Made by a program: the position numbers and the translations under genes. Shown here in pieces: positions 1 through 9,084 of a stretch of DNA of 37,366 nt. The notes beneath the pieces are model-generated. The model was not told the DNA's origin, searched no databases, and saw only the letters and a list, made by a program, of their open reading frames with translations. Location: assembly GCF_016107535.1 (NCBI RefSeq), contig NZ_JABASQ010000026.1, positions 1 to 37,366 on the forward strand, read 5' to 3'. The DNA comes from Psychrobacter cibarius. GTDB lineage: Bacteria; Pseudomonadota; Gammaproteobacteria; Pseudomonadales; Moraxellaceae. Position 1 is the first letter of the stretch; the number at the start of each line of letters is the position of its first letter.

Positions 1-368
1 GTCATAATCTTTTTACTTTTCGCTTGTTTTAAAACTAATGTACCACTTTTATAAAAGATCTACTATAGTAAAACTAGCAGTACATCACACCATCTAAAAA
101 CAAATGTTTATTTTATCGAATATTAAGACAAAACACAGCAAAATTTCACCTTTATAAATAAGAAAAACAAATCCTCTCACTCAGATTAAACCCTTTGAAT
201 CAGTGGCTGTCTACGGCAAATAATGCTATTATTGACGACCCCATTTAAAACGTATCAACATGGCTATCGAGGTCTTATTTACCTTTGAACATCCATATAA
301 ATAACGGATACATATCCTTTATTTTATCGATAGCTTATAGCTTTTGATCGTACTAGTAAGAGTCTTCT
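1..368. other. Intergenic region upstream of dnaE
   Basis: AT-rich, with stop codons in all frames and no credible coding sequence. It presumably carries the dnaE promoter; TTGACG at about 232 and TTGAAC at about 283 are possible -35 elements, but neither has a convincing -10 partner, so no promoter is called. A purine-rich TAAGAG at about 356-361 precedes the dnaE ATG at a ribosome-binding distance. Confidence 0.6.
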
Positions 369-3300
369 ATGGCATTTGTACACCTTGGCATCCACAGCGA
401 ATATTCAATCACTGATTCTATCGTGCGTATCAAGCCGCTAGTGAAAGCTGCGGCGGCTGACCATCAGCGCGCGCTGGCATTGACCGATTTGTCCAATCTG
501 TATGCCACGGTGAAGTTTTATCGTGCTTGCCTAGGTGCGGGTATCAAGCCCATTATCGGCAGTGAAGTCATCATGGAAAATGAAGACACTCGGCTCACCC
601 TACTCGCGATGGACAACGAGGGCTATCAAAACATCACTCGTATCGTATCGCTCGGCTTTACCGAAGGACGCGCCGACGATGCCAATCATGGTGTACCAGT
701 CGTCAAGCGCAGTCATATTTTAGCGCATGCGGCAGGCGTGATTGTCTTATTTACTGAAAAATCAGATGTCGGTCAGGCACTGGTTGGATCTATGCCAGAA
801 AAAGCCGATGAGCTGCTAATAGAATGGCAAGCGCAATTTGCTGATCGCTTATATTTTGCGATTAAGCGTACCAATCGCTCAGGTGAAGACGCCTTTATTA
901 AAGCGGCTATTCATTCGGGTGCTAAGCATCATATTCCTATCATTGCTCATAATGACGTGCGTTTCTTAGAGCAGGATGATTTCGATGCTCACGAAGCGCG
1001 GGTTTGTATCGCAGGCTCCTACGTACTTGCCGACCAAAATCGCCCGCAAACTTATTCTGATGCGCAATATCTTAAAACCCAAGCACAAATGCAGCAGCTA
1101 TTTGCTGATATTCCGCAGGTTATAGATAATACTTTGCGCTTAGCAAGCCGCTGTAATGTGACGTTGACGCTTGGTATCAACGTACTACCTGACTTTCCTG
1201 TGCCTGAAGGTGAGACCATTGAATCGTTTTTCCGCGCAGAATCAATACGGGGTCTGAATAATCGACTAGATAAACTATTCCCCATCGAGAAACGTAGCGA
1301 TAATTGGATCGAGTTTCGCCAAAGATATGATGACCGCTTAGAGTATGAGCTAAAGGTTATTCTTTCAATGGGCTTTCCTGGTTACTTCCTCATCGTCATG
1401 GACTTTATCCGCTGGGCAAAAGCCAATGGCGTACCAGTCGGTCCTGGTCGTGGTTCTGGTGCAGGCTCACTCGTTGCTTATTCGCTCAATATTACCGACC
1501 TCGACCCTATTCATTACGACTTATTATTTGAGCGCTTTTTGAATCCCGAGCGTGTGTCCATGCCCGATTTCGATATTGACTTCTGTATCGAAGGTCGCGA
1601 CCGCGTTATTGATTATGTGGCGCAAACCTATGGTCGTGAAGCGGTCTCGCAAATCATTACCTTTGGTACGATGGCAGCAAAAGCGGTAGTTCGAGATGTC
1701 GCACGCGCGCAAAGTAAATCATACTTCCTTGCCAGCAAAATGTCGAAACTTATTCCCAAAACACCGGGAATTACGCTCAGTCAAGCATTAGAGCAAGAGC
1801 CACAGTTAAAAGACTTAATCTCTAATCCTGACAATATGGATTATGAAGATGCCACTGAAGTGTGGGAGATGGCGATTAAGCTTGAAGGCATTTGCCGGAA
1901 CGTGGGTAAACATGCTGGTGGCGTATTGATTGCGCCGCACAGAATCACAGATTTTAGCGCAATTTATTGTGATGACGAAGGTCACCGTGTCAGCCAGTTT
2001 GATAAAGATGACGTTGAAGCGGTTGGGCTAGTAAAATTTGACTTTTTGGGTCTACGTAACTTGACCGTGATTGATGCCGCTGTCAGAAATATCAATCTGC
2101 GCCGTGCCAAAGAAGGCAAAGATGCGTTGGTGTTAGAAGACCTACCGTTAGATGATAAAAAAGCCTACAAGCTCTTGCAAGATGCTAAGACCACTGCCGT
2201 CTTTCAGCTAGAAAGTATGGGCATGAAAAAGTATCTGGCGAAATTACAACCGACCAACATCGAAGATGTGATCGCCATGTGTGCGCTCTATCGCCCAGGT
2301 CCGCTTGATGCTGGCATGGTAGAGATGTATATCGACCGTAAGCACGGTCGCGAGGAAGTGATTTATGACCATCCCAATCTTGAGCCGATTTTAGAAAATA
2401 CCAATGGCGTTATTGTTTATCAAGAACAGGTCATGCAAATCTCGCAGGTGATGGCAGGCTATAGCTTAGGCGGCGCAGATATGCTTCGCCGTGCGATGGG
2501 TAAAAAGAAACCTGAGGAAATGGCTAAGCAGCGCGATATTTTCATTACTGGTGCAACCGAGCAAGGTATTGATGAAGCGACATCAGGCGGTGTGTTTGAT
2601 TTGATGGAGAAGTTTGCCGGTTACGGTTTTAACCGCTCGCATTCGGCTGCTTATGGCGTGCTCGCTTATCAGACTGCGTATCTAAAACAATACTATCCTG
2701 CTGAGTTTATGGCGGCGGTATTAACTTCCGATATGAACAATACCGATAACGTGGTGTTCTTTATCAATGATTGCCGTGAAAACTTTGATTTGACCGTGGT
2801 TAATCCATCGGTAAATCGCAGTGAATGGCATTTCGTTGCCGATACCCCAACCAATATTATTTATGGCTTAGGTGCGATTAAAGGCGTTGGTGAAGGCGCG
2901 GTCGAGTCTATCGTTGATGCACGCCGCCGTGAAGGACCGTTTAAAGATCTCTATGATTTTTGTCGCCGCGTTGATATCAAAAAGGTTAATAAACGCACTT
3001 TAGAGGGACTGATAAACGCTGGTTGTTTTGATGACTTTGCAGCCACCCTACGACCAGATTTACCAGCCGATGAAGCGTACGAGATTCGCGGCGCATTAAT
3101 GAGCCAGCTGCCAAGTGCCGTACAAGCTGCTGAACAAGACCGTCAGAACCGTGAAATCGGCATGATGGATTTGTTTGGTGAAATGGATGGTGTCGTCGCC
3201 GCGCCGCCACTGGTTATGACGCCAGAGCTGATTTGGGGTGATAAACATCGTTTAAAAGCAGAAAAGAACACGTTAGGATTGTATTTGACGGGTCATCCAA

Positions 3301-4079
3301 TCAATGAATACTTGGATGAGTTAAAACGCTATACCTCAGGCACTCGTCTCGATAAACTGACTGACACGGGCTATAACGGTAGCTGTTATTTCGCCGGATT
3401 GATTATTGATATTGCCAACTTTGGTAATCGCAATGTCATTATCTTAGATGACGGCACTTCAAGGCTGGAAGTAAGCTGCTATGCCGAGCGTTTCAATCGT
3501 GTCAAAGAACAGTTGAAAATTGATGAAGTCGTCATCATCAAAGGCAGCATTCGTGAGCGTGATGGGCGTTTATTTGCCCGTCTTGATAGTGCCATGAGCA
3601 TGGTCGATGCGCGCCTAAGATGGATGAAAAAAATCAGTATTAAAATTCATGGCAGCGACATCAATCTGCTGACGCGACTGCAACCGTTACTCAAGTCTGC
3701 ACAAGCCAGCATTATTCCGGCACCAAAACTGTCTCATGACAACGAGCAAGACGAGCAAAGTGGCAACTTTAATGGCAATAGTGGCTACGATTCTGCGATG
3801 GGCGGAAGTTTATATGATGAAAATGGCAATGATTTATTGGCGCTAGAAAATGACATGAATCAAAATAGTGCTAATCAAAGTTATGCCAATAATGCTTTGA
3901 GCAATACCGACACCTCCATTAATGATAATTGTCTGCCACTGGGACTGAGCATTTATGAGGAATTTGGCATCGCTAACGTAGGGCTATCTGAGCACTGGCG
4001 CATCTACCCCAACGATGATAACTTACAGCAATTAAAGAATATGGTTAGTGAAGACAATTTGCATTTCCATTATAGCTAG
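369..4079 (+). CDS. dnaE: DNA polymerase III subunit alpha
   Basis: Catalytic subunit of the replicative DNA polymerase III holoenzyme; it extends the primer on both strands at the fork. The 1236-residue product has an N-terminal PHP domain (starts FVHLGIHSEYS), then a C-family polymerase core with the active-site aspartates in PDFDIDFC (D400 and D402, matching E. coli D401/D403) and the PGRGSGAGS motif just before it. A DLF motif near residue 932-936 resembles the internal clamp-binding peptide. An OB fold spans roughly 1001-1078. Residues about 1122-1185 form an Asn/Ser/Asp-rich low-complexity linker before a conserved C-terminal tail, in the tau-binding region of the family. E. coli DnaE is 1160 residues, so most of the extra length is this linker. 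The stop codon TAG is created by a small inserted element (4079-4237). Identification is secure. Confidence 0.97.
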   Translation: MAFVHLGIHSEYSITDSIVRIKPLVKAAAADHQRALALTDLSNLYATVKFYRACLGAGIKPIIGSEVIMENEDTRLTLLAMDNEGYQNITRIVSLGFTEGRADDANHGVPVVKRSHILAHAAGVIVLFTEKSDVGQALVGSMPEKADELLIEWQAQFADRLYFAIKRTNRSGEDAFIKAAIHSGAKHHIPIIAHNDVRFLEQDDFDAHEARVCIAGSYVLADQNRPQTYSDAQYLKTQAQMQQLFADIPQVIDNTLRLASRCNVTLTLGINVLPDFPVPEGETIESFFRAESIRGLNNRLDKLFPIEKRSDNWIEFRQRYDDRLEYELKVILSMGFPGYFLIVMDFIRWAKANGVPVGPGRGSGAGSLVAYSLNITDLDPIHYDLLFERFLNPERVSMPDFDIDFCIEGRDRVIDYVAQTYGREAVSQIITFGTMAAKAVVRDVARAQSKSYFLASKMSKLIPKTPGITLSQALEQEPQLKDLISNPDNMDYEDATEVWEMAIKLEGICRNVGKHAGGVLIAPHRITDFSAIYCDDEGHRVSQFDKDDVEAVGLVKFDFLGLRNLTVIDAAVRNINLRRAKEGKDALVLEDLPLDDKKAYKLLQDAKTTAVFQLESMGMKKYLAKLQPTNIEDVIAMCALYRPGPLDAGMVEMYIDRKHGREEVIYDHPNLEPILENTNGVIVYQEQVMQISQVMAGYSLGGADMLRRAMGKKKPEEMAKQRDIFITGATEQGIDEATSGGVFDLMEKFAGYGFNRSHSAAYGVLAYQTAYLKQYYPAEFMAAVLTSDMNNTDNVVFFINDCRENFDLTVVNPSVNRSEWHFVADTPTNIIYGLGAIKGVGEGAVESIVDARRREGPFKDLYDFCRRVDIKKVNKRTLEGLINAGCFDDFAATLRPDLPADEAYEIRGALMSQLPSAVQAAEQDRQNREIGMMDLFGEMDGVVAAPPLVMTPELIWGDKHRLKAEKNTLGLYLTGHPINEYLDELKRYTSGTRLDKLTDTGYNGSCYFAGLIIDIANFGNRNVIILDDGTSRLEVSCYAERFNRVKEQLKIDEVVIIKGSIRERDGRLFARLDSAMSMVDARLRWMKKISIKIHGSDINLLTRLQPLLKSAQASIIPAPKLSHDNEQDEQSGNFNGNSGYDSAMGGSLYDENGNDLLALENDMNQNSANQSYANNALSNTDTSINDNCLPLGLSIYEEFGIANVGLSEHWRIYPNDDNLQQLKNMVSEDNLHFHYS

Positions 4080-4237
4080 GGCGTATCCTCATTTTAAAAA
4101 TGGTGATAAAAATGAGATAAGTTGCCGTCAAACAAGGAAGATAGCGCCGTTAATATCGAGATATTGATAAGCTATTGACGATGTTTAACAAAATTTAGCC
4201 CATTTAGAGAGTAATTGATTGAATTGAGGACACGCCC
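4079..4237. mobile_element. MITE-like element inserted in the dnaE stop codon
   Basis: A 159-bp non-coding segment with imperfect terminal inverted repeats: GGGCGTATCCTCATTT at the left, and at the right the inverse of GGGCGTGTCCTCAATT. It is flanked by a 2-bp TA direct repeat at 4077-4078 and 4238-4239. GGGCGTGTCCTCA-like ends with TA duplication are what I would expect of IS5-superfamily (IS427/IS1031-type) elements; that family assignment is from memory and tentative. No transposase is encoded, so it would move only in trans. Removing the element and one TA restores AGC-TAA, so the insertion changed the dnaE stop from TAA to TAG and lengthened the gap to the next gene from about 71 bp. Confidence 0.75.
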
Positions 4238-4311
4238 TAATACCTGAAGAACATTGACGTATTTATTACAAACCCTTTACCGTTTTAACTTTTAGAATTG
4301 GACATAAAACC

Positions 4312-4689
4312 ATGGATGAAACCCCAAATAAAAACATGGCTCACCAAGCTGAAGAAATCATTAATCATGAGCAATTTGAAGACATGCGTGATTTGTTAGA
4401 AGAAGACTTTGCTGATTTGATACAAGTGTATATCACTGACAGTCAGCAGCGAGTAAGTGCGCTGCGAGTCGCTCAGCAAGAAAATGACAATGCCAATGGT
4501 TTTGAGGTTGCTCATGCGCTAAAAGGGGCCAGCGCCAACTTGGGCACGACCCAATTAATGAACTTGAGCAGCCAATTACAAGAGCGCTGCCGCGAGCGTC
4601 TTATCAGCGAGCAAGCGGCACTGATTGAAAATATCGCCGTCGCATTGCAACGCGCAGAACAAGAAATCAATCTAAGATTGGGGTTATAA
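4312..4689 (+). CDS. Hpt (histidine phosphotransfer) domain protein
   Basis: A stand-alone 125-residue phosphotransfer protein of the multistep two-component type; it would carry phosphate between a hybrid kinase and a response regulator in the cytoplasm. The HPt signature AHALKGAS places the phosphorylatable histidine at H68, followed by the helix containing LGTTQLMNLSSQLQERC, as in ArcB/BarA-type HPt four-helix bundles. No kinase or receiver gene is nearby, so the partners are elsewhere. Its stop TAA overlaps the next gene's ATG by one base (TAATG at 4687-4691), which implies translational coupling to trmJ. The MITE now separates it from dnaE. The domain call is firm; the pathway is unknown. 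Confidence 0.88.
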   Translation: MDETPNKNMAHQAEEIINHEQFEDMRDLLEEDFADLIQVYITDSQQRVSALRVAQQENDNANGFEVAHALKGASANLGTTQLMNLSSQLQERCRERLISEQAALIENIAVALQRAEQEINLRLGL

Positions 4690-5570
4690 TGAGTAATGAT
4701 TCTACCCCTATATTAGCAGCATCTACTGTCCATCATACGGTGAGCGACTATTTGTCTTGTGTGCAAATCGTCATGGTTAATACCACTTTGCCTGCCAATA
4801 TTGGCTCAGCAGCGCGCGCAATGCACACAATGGGTTTGTCTCGTTTGACGGTTGTCGATCCCAAGCTACCAATTGATGAAACCAGTGTGTCTCATGCAGC
4901 AGGTGGCAGCGAGCTGCTATCATCAGCCTTGATTGCACCTACTTTAGAATCTGCTATTGCGGATTGCCAATTGGTATTTGCTGCCAGCAGTCGCAGTCGT
5001 CATTTGCCCCGCCCTGTCGTGACACCCACGCAAGCTGCTAAGATTATGTTTGATTTTATCGATAAACAGTCGGCGTCGAGCAACGCTGATACCCTATCGG
5101 CTGCTACTGCTAGTAAACCAAATATCGCTATCCTATTTGGGCGTGAAGATCGTGGATTAACCAATGAAGAGTTGGCTTATGCCGATTATCATATCCAAAT
5201 CGATGCCAACCCTGCTTATCCTGTACTCAATGTCGCGTCAGCCGTGCAAGTAATCGCTAGCTTTATTTTTGCTTACGCGCAATCACACACTCAGACAGCG
5301 GATAGTTTAGATACTGCTTTGGGCACTACTACTCAGCCAATGCTCGATGTACATTTACGTCAGCAATGGGATGAACCCGCCATTACCCAGCAGCAATTGC
5401 AACAGCTGACTCATCGCACCACTGAACTGATGGTTCAACGAGGTTTAGCCGATAGTGAAAACTTGAAGTCATTACCATCGCGGCTGTCACGACTGGGCTC
5501 ACGCTTACAGCTTGATCAAAAAGAATATCAGCTATTAAGCGCTTTGATTGCCAAACTTGCAAAAGACTAA
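4689..5570 (+). CDS. trmJ: tRNA (cytidine/uridine-2'-O-)-methyltransferase, TrmJ family
   Basis: SpoU/TrmH-superfamily (SPOUT) enzyme that would 2'-O-methylate position 32 in the anticodon loop of tRNAs using S-adenosylmethionine. The 293-residue protein shows the three SPOUT motifs: NTTLPANIGSAARAM near the N terminus (motif 1, with the conserved N and R), ILFGREDRGLTNEE (motif 2) and YPVLNVASAVQV (motif 3) in the knotted SAM-binding region. A C-terminal helical segment (about 210-293) is typical of TrmJ rather than TrmL. Its ATG overlaps the stop of the Hpt gene by one base. TrmJ is the most likely member on length and C-terminal extension; another SpoU-family 2'-O-methyltransferase is the alternative. 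Confidence 0.88.
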   Translation: MSNDSTPILAASTVHHTVSDYLSCVQIVMVNTTLPANIGSAARAMHTMGLSRLTVVDPKLPIDETSVSHAAGGSELLSSALIAPTLESAIADCQLVFAASSRSRHLPRPVVTPTQAAKIMFDFIDKQSASSNADTLSAATASKPNIAILFGREDRGLTNEELAYADYHIQIDANPAYPVLNVASAVQVIASFIFAYAQSHTQTADSLDTALGTTTQPMLDVHLRQQWDEPAITQQQLQQLTHRTTELMVQRGLADSENLKSLPSRLSRLGSRLQLDQKEYQLLSALIAKLAKD

Positions 5571-5685
5571 AGCTTTTAATATGCAAAGTTTCTGGCATTG
5601 AATTTCTGTTGCAATAACAGCAGTAGCATTTACAAATCCTATGGTTTTAAAAATGATATGATTCAATAATAAAAAGGAATTGATG

Positions 5686-6129
5686 ATGAATTGGAACGTT
5701 TATTTGTCCGGAGAAATACACAGCGACTGGCGACAAAAAATCATGCAAGGCGCGAAAGACAAAGGTTTAGACATTATCTTTACCTCCGCAGTCACTGAAC
5801 ATGAAGCCAGTGATGCCGCCGGTGACGTACTCGGTAAAGAAGATAATGGGTTCTGGCGCGACCATCAGTCATCAAAGGTAAATGCGATTCGCACCAAAAA
5901 CATGATTCAAAAGTGCGACATTGCTATCATTCGTTTTGGTGATAAATATAAGCAGTGGAACGCTGCATTCGATGCTGGCTACTGCGCGGCTTTAGGCAAG
6001 CCGTACATTACCCTTCATGCTGAAGATATTATCCATCCGCTAAAAGAAGTCGATGCGGCGGCAATGGCTTGGGCGCAAACGCCAGAGCAAGTTGTTGAGC
6101 TGCTAAAATATGTTGTCAGTGATAGCTAA
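5686..6129 (+). CDS. YtoQ family protein
   Basis: A 147-residue cytoplasmic protein of the YtoQ family, whose function is not established. The hallmark N terminus (MNWNVYLSGEIHSDWR) and the internal KCDIAIIRFGDKYKQWNAAFDAGYCAALGKP stretch (shown by its ends R-F-G-D and A-L-G-K-P) resemble nucleoside 2-deoxyribosyltransferase-like folds, where a D-A-G-x-x-x-A-x-G-K-P segment lies near the active site. Three in-frame start options sit together (TTG 5680, ATG 5683, ATG 5686); ATG 5686 is chosen because AAGGAA at 5674-5679 then lies 6 bases upstream and family members begin at that point. It is a single gene between trmJ and cysE with its own spacer. Confidence 0.85.
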   Translation: MNWNVYLSGEIHSDWRQKIMQGAKDKGLDIIFTSAVTEHEASDAAGDVLGKEDNGFWRDHQSSKVNAIRTKNMIQKCDIAIIRFGDKYKQWNAAFDAGYCAALGKPYITLHAEDIIHPLKEVDAAAMAWAQTPEQVVELLKYVVSDS

Positions 6130-6278
6130 ATCATAAATAATTGCCTTTAGATGAATTGTCAATGATTGGCATTTTATCTGTCAGTCGTCTGTTTTTATTT
6201 ATCGCTCATCGCTATATTTTGTGCTGCAAAGCTGCTATAACTAAATTGATTGTAATCAAAAATACGATAGGACAATTT

Positions 6279-7220
6279 ATGTCATTGCCAACTGCCTTAT
6301 TCAAATCACTTTCACGCATCAAAAAAGACCTAAAAGAAGATATCGATGCGGTATTTAACCGTGATCCTGCTGCGCGTAATAGTCTGGAAGTCATCTTGAC
6401 TTATCCTGGCATCCACGCGCTCGTCCTACATCGCGGTGCCCATTATCTTTGGAATCATGAACAAAAACTGGCGGCGCGAGTGATTTCTTATGGCTCACGT
6501 ATCATCACAGGTATTGAGATACACCCTGCTGCCAAAATCGGTCGACGGTTTTTTATTGATCATGGTATGGGTATCGTTATTGGCGAAACGGCAGAGATTG
6601 GCAATGATGTGACGCTTTATCACGGGGTAACGCTTGGCGGCGTCTCTTGGAATAATGGCAAGCGCCACCCTACTTTGGAAGATGGGGTTATCGTTGGTGC
6701 TGGTGCTAAAGTATTGGGGCCATTTACTGTCGGTAAAGGCGCCAAAATTGGCTCAAATGCCGTCGTAGTAAAGGCAGTACCAGCAGGTGCGACCATGGTC
6801 GGGAGTTCTGCGAGAATGATATCAGACCATCATGATGAAAAGGGCAATCCACTTGTCAAAAAAGTCGATGATGCCAACCAGCAAGAAAAAGTAGCGCAAG
6901 CTGCTTCTACAGATAAGGGCAAAGATAAAAAGGCAGTAGATAAAAAACCAATAGATGAAAAAGCCACCAATCATTCAGCACGCGAAACCGCGTTTCAAGC
7001 TTATGGTATCGACCCATCCTCACAAGATCCTGTGGCTGAAGCTTTTGCTAAAATGCTAGAGCATATTCAACAATCAGAAAATCGTCTCGATCAATTACAA
7101 GCAGCGATGTGCAAAATCGATCCTGACTTTTGTAAAAAAGAATATGATAAATTATGCTTAGAGGATATCGATGTGATTGGCCGTGCCGATATAGATGAGA
7201 TAGGCACTGAGCAGAAGTAA
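6279..7220 (+). CDS. cysE: Serine O-acetyltransferase
   Basis: Makes O-acetylserine from serine and acetyl-CoA, the committed step of cysteine synthesis. The 313-residue product has an N-terminal helical region and then a left-handed beta-helix of hexapeptide repeats, with the catalytic segment [16 protein letters not shown] and [11 protein letters not shown] 6279 is preferred over an upstream in-frame start at 6141 because ATAGGA lies just ahead of it and the upstream 46 codons do not resemble the family. After the acyltransferase core (about residue 190) comes a Lys/Asp/Ala-rich linker and a conserved-looking helical tail ([19 protein letters not shown]). The protein ends in EQK rather than the C-terminal Ile used by many CysE proteins to bind cysteine synthase. 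A good terminator follows. Confidence 0.95.
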   Translation: MSLPTALFKSLSRIKKDLKEDIDAVFNRDPAARNSLEVILTYPGIHALVLHRGAHYLWNHEQKLAARVISYGSRIITGIEIHPAAKIGRRFFIDHGMGIVIGETAEIGNDVTLYHGVTLGGVSWNNGKRHPTLEDGVIVGAGAKVLGPFTVGKGAKIGSNAVVVKAVPAGATMVGSSARMISDHHDEKGNPLVKKVDDANQQEKVAQAASTDKGKDKKAVDKKPIDEKATNHSARETAFQAYGIDPSSQDPVAEAFAKMLEHIQQSENRLDQLQAAMCKIDPDFCKKEYDKLCLEDIDVIGRADIDEIGTEQK

Positions 7221-7246
7221 TCTTCTAGCTGTCGTCGATACTGAAT

Positions 7247-7274
7247 AAAAAAGAGGCTATTTAGCCTCTTTTTT
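7247..7274. terminator. Bidirectional terminator between cysE and the DUF924 gene
   Basis: Inverted repeat with 13-bp arms (AAAAAAGAGGCTA / TAGCCTCTTTTTT) around a 2-nt centre. The A-run on one side and T-run on the other let it work for cysE (+) and the convergent DUF924 gene (-). Confidence 0.85.
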
Positions 7275-7331
7275 CTATTTTGACCAATTGATAAATAGCG
7301 CTTTACTGACTAGCCATTTGACAAACAATAT

Positions 7332-7874
7332 TTATAAAAAAGTTGAGTCAGGCTGCGTCAAAAACGCTATTTCTTCGCTACTCGAAACCCGTCCTAAAAT
7401 GTCATTACGATGCGGATAACGACCAAAACAATCGATAATCACTTTATGTTTAAGCTCAGCATCCACGGTATCTGCATTGGTATATTGCTTAAATAGCTTT
7501 TCTGCTTGCTGATGAATCAGTTTCGATTCGCTGTGCATATAAGGCATCAATAAGAACTTGCGCTCATCTATAGTTTCAAGCGCCTCTAATATACCAGCAG
7601 CAACCGCTTCTTGCGCGAGCGCGAGACTCATCGCATCTTGGGCAAAAGCCGCTGGCGTATCACGGTAAATATTGCGTGAAAATTGATCCAATATAATAAT
7701 TTCAGCCAACCTACCCTGAATATTACATCGCCATTCGTATAGCTCTGACGCCGCTGCTTGCTCAAGCAAATCACTGTATCGCTCTATTAGTAATTTATCA
7801 AACGCTATGTCTTTCTCAAAAAACTTCTCACTACCCACCTCATTAAAACAGAAATTTAATATGTCGTTGTACAT
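7332..7874 (-). CDS. DUF924 family protein
   Basis: A 180-residue cytoplasmic protein of the DUF924 family (TPR-like helical fold, function unknown). The family signatures are visible: DILNFCFNEVGSEKFF at the N terminus, the central IILDQFSRNIYRDTPAAFAQD block with LDQFSRN and the R-x-x-x-x-F-A-x-D spacing, LLMPYMHSES, and the C-terminal FGRYPHRNDILGR. Typical members are 180-200 residues, so it is full length. It is a single gene, convergent with cysE and divergent from the downstream dehydrogenase. No function can be read from the neighbours. Confidence 0.88.
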   Translation of the reverse strand: MYNDILNFCFNEVGSEKFFEKDIAFDKLLIERYSDLLEQAAASELYEWRCNIQGRLAEIIILDQFSRNIYRDTPAAFAQDAMSLALAQEAVAAGILEALETIDERKFLLMPYMHSESKLIHQQAEKLFKQYTNADTVDAELKHKVIIDCFGRYPHRNDILGRVSSSEEIAFLTQPDSTFL

Positions 7875-8051
7875 TACTTCCTCACCACATTATTTAAAAA
7901 AATCAGCCAAAAGCATTATTCAAATGCTATGTTTAAAATTATCATTTAAAAATATCAAGTATTCACTTTTGGTTTCATAATCACTAAGGAGTATTTAGCG
8001 ATTGTGTCCTATACTCTTTCATTATTCATAACTAAAAAAACAGGAAAACTC

Positions 8052-8786
8052 ATGGCTCGTTTACAAGATAAAGTTATCATTATTACTGGTGCCGCTCAAG
8101 GCATGGGCGAAACGCATGCGCGTTTGTGTATGGCAGAAGGCGCTAAGGTGGTCTTGACCGACATCAACTCTGATAAAGGCGACGCATTAGCAAAAGAGCT
8201 TGGCGCTGATGCGTTATTTATCAAACATGATGTCACCAATGAAGATGATTGGGCGCAAGTCGTTAAAGAAACACAGGAAAAATTTGGTCGAATTGATGTC
8301 CTGGTAAATAATGCAGGTATCACTACGCACAAATCTATTTTAGATACGTCAGTAGAAGCGTATCGCAAGATTCTAGAAATTAATCAGGTGTCGGTCTTTT
8401 TAGGCATGAAAGCGGTTATTCCAACCATGAAAGCCGCCAAACAAGGTTCTATCATCAATATCTCATCAATTAATGGCTTGGTTGGCGGCGCTATCGGTTA
8501 TACCGATTCTAAGTTTGCGGTACGCGGTATGACCAAAGCGGCAGCATTAGAGTGCGCCCCTCATGGCATTCGCGTGAACTCCATTCATCCAGGCGTCATC
8601 GCCACACCGATGATTATGCAAGGTGATACCAAAGATGCGGTTGAAGCATTTGCCAAAACTATTCCGATGAGACGTGTTGCTCAGCCCGAAGAAGTCAGCG
8701 GCATGGTGCTCTTCTTGGCGTCAGATGATTCAAGCTACTCGACAGGTTCAGAGTTTGTCGTTGATGGTGGTTTGACGGCGCAGTAA
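8052..8786 (+). CDS. Short-chain dehydrogenase/reductase (SDR), 3alpha/20beta-HSD-like
   Basis: A classical SDR oxidoreductase of 244 residues using NAD(P). Motifs seen: the cofactor-binding glycine motif TGAAQGMG near the N terminus, VVLTDIN (acidic residue after beta-2, favouring NAD), NNAG, the catalytic Ser in NISSINGLVGG and Tyr/Lys in YTDSK, then HPGVIATPM and the C-terminal FVVDGGLTAQ. It resembles 3alpha(20beta)-hydroxysteroid dehydrogenase and glucose/2,5-diketone-type reductases, but the substrate cannot be read from sequence. ATG 8052 (preceded by CAGGAAAACTC) is chosen over an upstream in-frame start at 8004, whose 16 extra residues precede the expected start of the Rossmann fold. 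Confidence 0.88.
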   Translation: MARLQDKVIIITGAAQGMGETHARLCMAEGAKVVLTDINSDKGDALAKELGADALFIKHDVTNEDDWAQVVKETQEKFGRIDVLVNNAGITTHKSILDTSVEAYRKILEINQVSVFLGMKAVIPTMKAAKQGSIINISSINGLVGGAIGYTDSKFAVRGMTKAAALECAPHGIRVNSIHPGVIATPMIMQGDTKDAVEAFAKTIPMRRVAQPEEVSGMVLFLASDDSSYSTGSEFVVDGGLTAQ

Positions 8787-8817
8787 GGCTTTTTAAGCTA
8801 AACCATGTGAGTTAGAT

Positions 8818-8848
8818 AAAAGCTGGGCATTTTGCCTAGCTTTTATTT
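8818..8848 (+). terminator. Rho-independent terminator of the SDR gene
   Basis: Stem AAAAGCTGGGC / GCCTAGCTTTT with one G-T pair and a 5-nt loop, followed by ATTTT. It lies 31 bp after the dehydrogenase stop codon. Confidence 0.75.
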
Positions 8849-9084
8849 TGAGATTTTTTCAGAAAAATCTTTCGATAGTTTTCATTTACCTTTAACAGCA
8901 ATTTTCCTATCCACTCCACCCAAAATCATAAAATACTTCGATTGCAGCGATATTCTATTTTATAGGTATCACAGCTTTTAATCAATCCACTAGCTTACAA
9001 ACTAATTTTCAGTATGAACTCTTGTTCAAAGATAGTAATATGTATACTCCAATACATAAATACTTTTCCTAACCTTTACATTGA
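8849..9084. other. AT-rich intergenic region
   Basis: No coding sequence is seen. The composition drops to strongly AT-rich compared with the flanking dehydrogenase gene and stays so through the interrupted gene that follows, which suggests this stretch and that gene form one accessory block. Any promoter of the interrupted gene would lie here; none is clear enough to call. Confidence 0.5.
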
